The notes under the pieces: generated by a model
Told to the model about the DNA's origin: nothing
Databases searched by the model: none
Seen by the model: the letters and a program-made list of their open reading frames with translations, nothing else
Program-made: the position numbers and the translations under genes
Shown: one piece after another, positions 62,440 to 64,000 of the stretch
Position numbering within the stretch: the stretch's first letter is position 1
Layout: every line of letters begins with the position of its first letter
Assembly: GCF_000015245.1 (NCBI RefSeq)
Contig: NC_008700.1
Location: 564,001-628,000 of the forward strand
Direction: 5' to 3'
Length of the DNA stretch: 64,000 nucleotides
Origin: Shewanella amazonensis SB2B
GTDB lineage: Bacteria > Pseudomonadota > Gammaproteobacteria > Enterobacterales > Shewanellaceae

Positions 62440-64000
62440 ATGATGAATACTCGAATTGGTTTGGCGGCGTTACTGGCCTGTGTGGGGGGGATAGCTGTGG
62501 CGGCAGAGGTGCCAAAGCCCGCGACCACAAAAACCAAAGCTATTAATCAGGCCGTGAAGGATGCACTGGCGTTTGAGGACAAAACCGATTTCGATAACGC
62601 CCGTAAAGGCTTTATCGCCGCGCCGGCCAAGGTGACTATTACTGCCGACAATGGTGCGCCCGTATGGGATCTTGAGCAGTACAAGACGTATATCACCCAG
62701 GAAGCTGCGGCCCCTGAAACGGTGAACCCCTCTTTGTGGCGCAACGCTCAGCTCAATATGTTGCATGGCCTGTTTGAAGTCACCAAGGGCATCTATCAGG
62801 TTCGGGGTTATGATTTGTCGAATATCACCTTTGTGAAAGGCGATAGCGGCTGGATCGTATTCGATCCACTTATCTCAGCCGAAACCGCCAAAGCAGCCTA
62901 CGAGCTGATAAGCGAACATGTAGGTAAGTTTCCGGTAAAGGCCGTGATATACAGCCACAGTCATGTGGACCACTTCGGTGGGGTGCGGGGCTTGGTGGAC
63001 GAAGCCGATGTGGTCTCAGGTAAAGTCGATATTATCGCTCCAGAGCACTTTACCGAACATGCGGTCAGCGAAAACGTCATTGCCGGCAATGCCATGTCCC
63101 GCCGCGCTATTTATATGTATGGGGCACTGTTACCCCGCAATCCCCAGGGCGGAGTCAATGGTGGTTTAGGGCAAACAACTTCTACCGGGGCTGCCGGACT
63201 GTTGCTGCCCACCATCGAAATCAAAAAGACTGGCGAAGAGCTGACAGTTGATGGGGTGAAAATGGTGTTCCAGATGACGCCGGGCACCGAGGCGCCAGCC
63301 GAAATGAATACCCTGTTTCCGGATTTCAAAGCGCTGTGGATGGCGGAAAACACCACCAACACCATGCATAACATTCTAACGTTGCGTGGTGCTCAGGTGC
63401 GGGATGCACTCAAATGGTCTGGTTTTTTAAACGAAACCATCGACCGCTTTATGCCCGGTGTGGAGGTGAAATTCCAGAGCCACCATTGGCCTATGTGGGG
63501 TAACGACAAAATTGTCGACTACATGGAAAAACAACGGGATATTTATAAATTTACCCACGATCAGACAGTGCGACTGATGAACCAGGGTTATGTGGGCAGT
63601 GAGATCTCTGAAATGATTAAACTGCCACCGGAGCTTGAACGTAACTGGTCTACCCGTGGATATTACGGCACTCTAAGGCACAATTCCCGCGCCGTGTATC
63701 AGCGCTACATGGGCTGGTACGATGGTAACCCGGCTAATCTGAATAATCTGCCACCGGAAGATGCCGCCAAAAAATATGTGGAATACATGGGCGGCAGCGC
63801 AGCCATGTTGAAAAAGGCTAAAGCCGACTACGACAAGGGCGAGTATCGATGGGTCGCCGAGGTGATGAAACAGCTGGTATTTGCTGAGCCGGCAAACACC
63901 AATGCCAAGAATCTTCTCGCCGATAGCTTTGAGCAGCTTGGCTATCAGGCCGAATCCGGCCCTTGGCGTTCGGTTTACCTGCAGGGGGCATTCGAACTTC
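62440..64000 (+). CDS. Alkyl sulfatase, SdsA1/BDS1 MBL family, 3' end outside window
   Basis: 520 codons visible from ATG 62440 (GGGAG upstream; a second ATG follows at once), frame open to the window end. Signal peptide about 1-21 (AVAAEV). MBL metal motif HSHVDH at 173-178, then GG. Later signatures WMAENTTNTMHN, TRGYYGTLRHNSRAVYQRYMGWYDGNP-type dimerisation region and GGSAAML are specific to secreted alkylsulfatases that hydrolyse SDS-like esters to alcohol and sulfate. The C-terminal SCP2-like domain would lie beyond the window. Confidence 0.9.
   Translation, partial: MMNTRIGLAALLACVGGIAVAAEVPKPATTKTKAINQAVKDALAFEDKTDFDNARKGFIAAPAKVTITADNGAPVWDLEQYKTYITQEAAAPETVNPSLWRNAQLNMLHGLFEVTKGIYQVRGYDLSNITFVKGDSGWIVFDPLISAETAKAAYELISEHVGKFPVKAVIYSHSHVDHFGGVRGLVDEADVVSGKVDIIAPEHFTEHAVSENVIAGNAMSRRAIYMYGALLPRNPQGGVNGGLGQTTSTGAAGLLLPTIEIKKTGEELTVDGVKMVFQMTPGTEAPAEMNTLFPDFKALWMAENTTNTMHNILTLRGAQVRDALKWSGFLNETIDRFMPGVEVKFQSHHWPMWGNDKIVDYMEKQRDIYKFTHDQTVRLMNQGYVGSEISEMIKLPPELERNWSTRGYYGTLRHNSRAVYQRYMGWYDGNPANLNNLPPEDAAKKYVEYMGGSAAMLKKAKADYDKGEYRWVAEVMKQLVFAEPANTNAKNLLADSFEQLGYQAESGPWRSVYLQGAFEL

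Overview
The window is a stretch of a gammaproteobacterial chromosome, most probably Shewanella. The evidence is a complete MSHA type IV pilus minor-pilin block joined directly to mreBCD, the order mreBCD-maf-rng-yhdP-nit-tldD, a divergent darP/pmbA pair, and a non-stop arfA facing rimO. Coding density is high. I see no rRNA, tRNA, CRISPR array, insertion sequence or prophage gene. Genus-level assignment is inference from gene order and protein similarity I recognise, not from a search.

Layout. 1-8968: second half of the MSHA pilus locus (mshE, G, F, then B, A, C, D, O, P, Q). It covers the ATPase, platform protein, major and minor prepilins and the large surface protein MshQ. 9182-20632: cell-shape genes mreBCD, then maf, rng, yhdP, a nitrilase-family amidase and tldD, largely overlapping or tightly spaced. 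20894-21067: a 57-residue Cys-rich protein. 21205-22952: a NemR-like TetR regulator and an MDR-type NADPH reductase. Each has a promoter overlapped by the same 19-bp operator. 23461-28219: TolC-like, HlyD-like and two ABC-2 permease genes with no ATPase. 28271-30329: darP and pmbA (the TldE partner of tldD). 30438-36397: a periplasmic binding protein, arfA with terminators inside its reading frame, rimO, a SIMPL protein, a GNAT acetyltransferase, a secreted M43 metalloprotease and a Usp protein. 36712-41688: membrane M48 protease, purC and putP.

41689-42339 is an AT-rich gap without a convincing gene. It is followed by an arsenate module, arsR-gapdh-arsJ (42340-44934), in which the dehydrogenase makes 1-arseno-3-phosphoglycerate and ArsJ exports it. 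45039-51427: a REC/DUF3369/degenerate-GGDEF/EAL protein, an MBL/beta-CASP hydrolase, a DMT-family transporter, a HAD phosphatase, a small membrane protein, and a secreted protein fusing LprI-like and MliC-like lysozyme-inhibitor modules. 51538-61034: alkaline phosphatase lipoprotein with a possible Pho box, a YhcH-family protein, a patatin, a stand-alone Lon N-domain protein, an RluA-family pseudouridine synthase, an orphan HlyD protein, a PhoD-like phosphatase and an RmlD/MAT2B-like SDR. 61127-64000: alx (TerC family) behind a yybP-ykoY manganese riboswitch with a terminator, and the start of a secreted alkyl sulfatase.

Most of this is core genome. The best second-look items are regulatory: the duplicated NemR-type operator-promoter, the double terminator inside arfA, and the riboswitch. 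Three protein systems also merit attention: the ATPase-less ABC-2 exporter, the two-module lysozyme inhibitor and the small CCGACGG protein. I did not find a clearly undescribed multi-gene system. The ABC-2 exporter operon is the nearest candidate.
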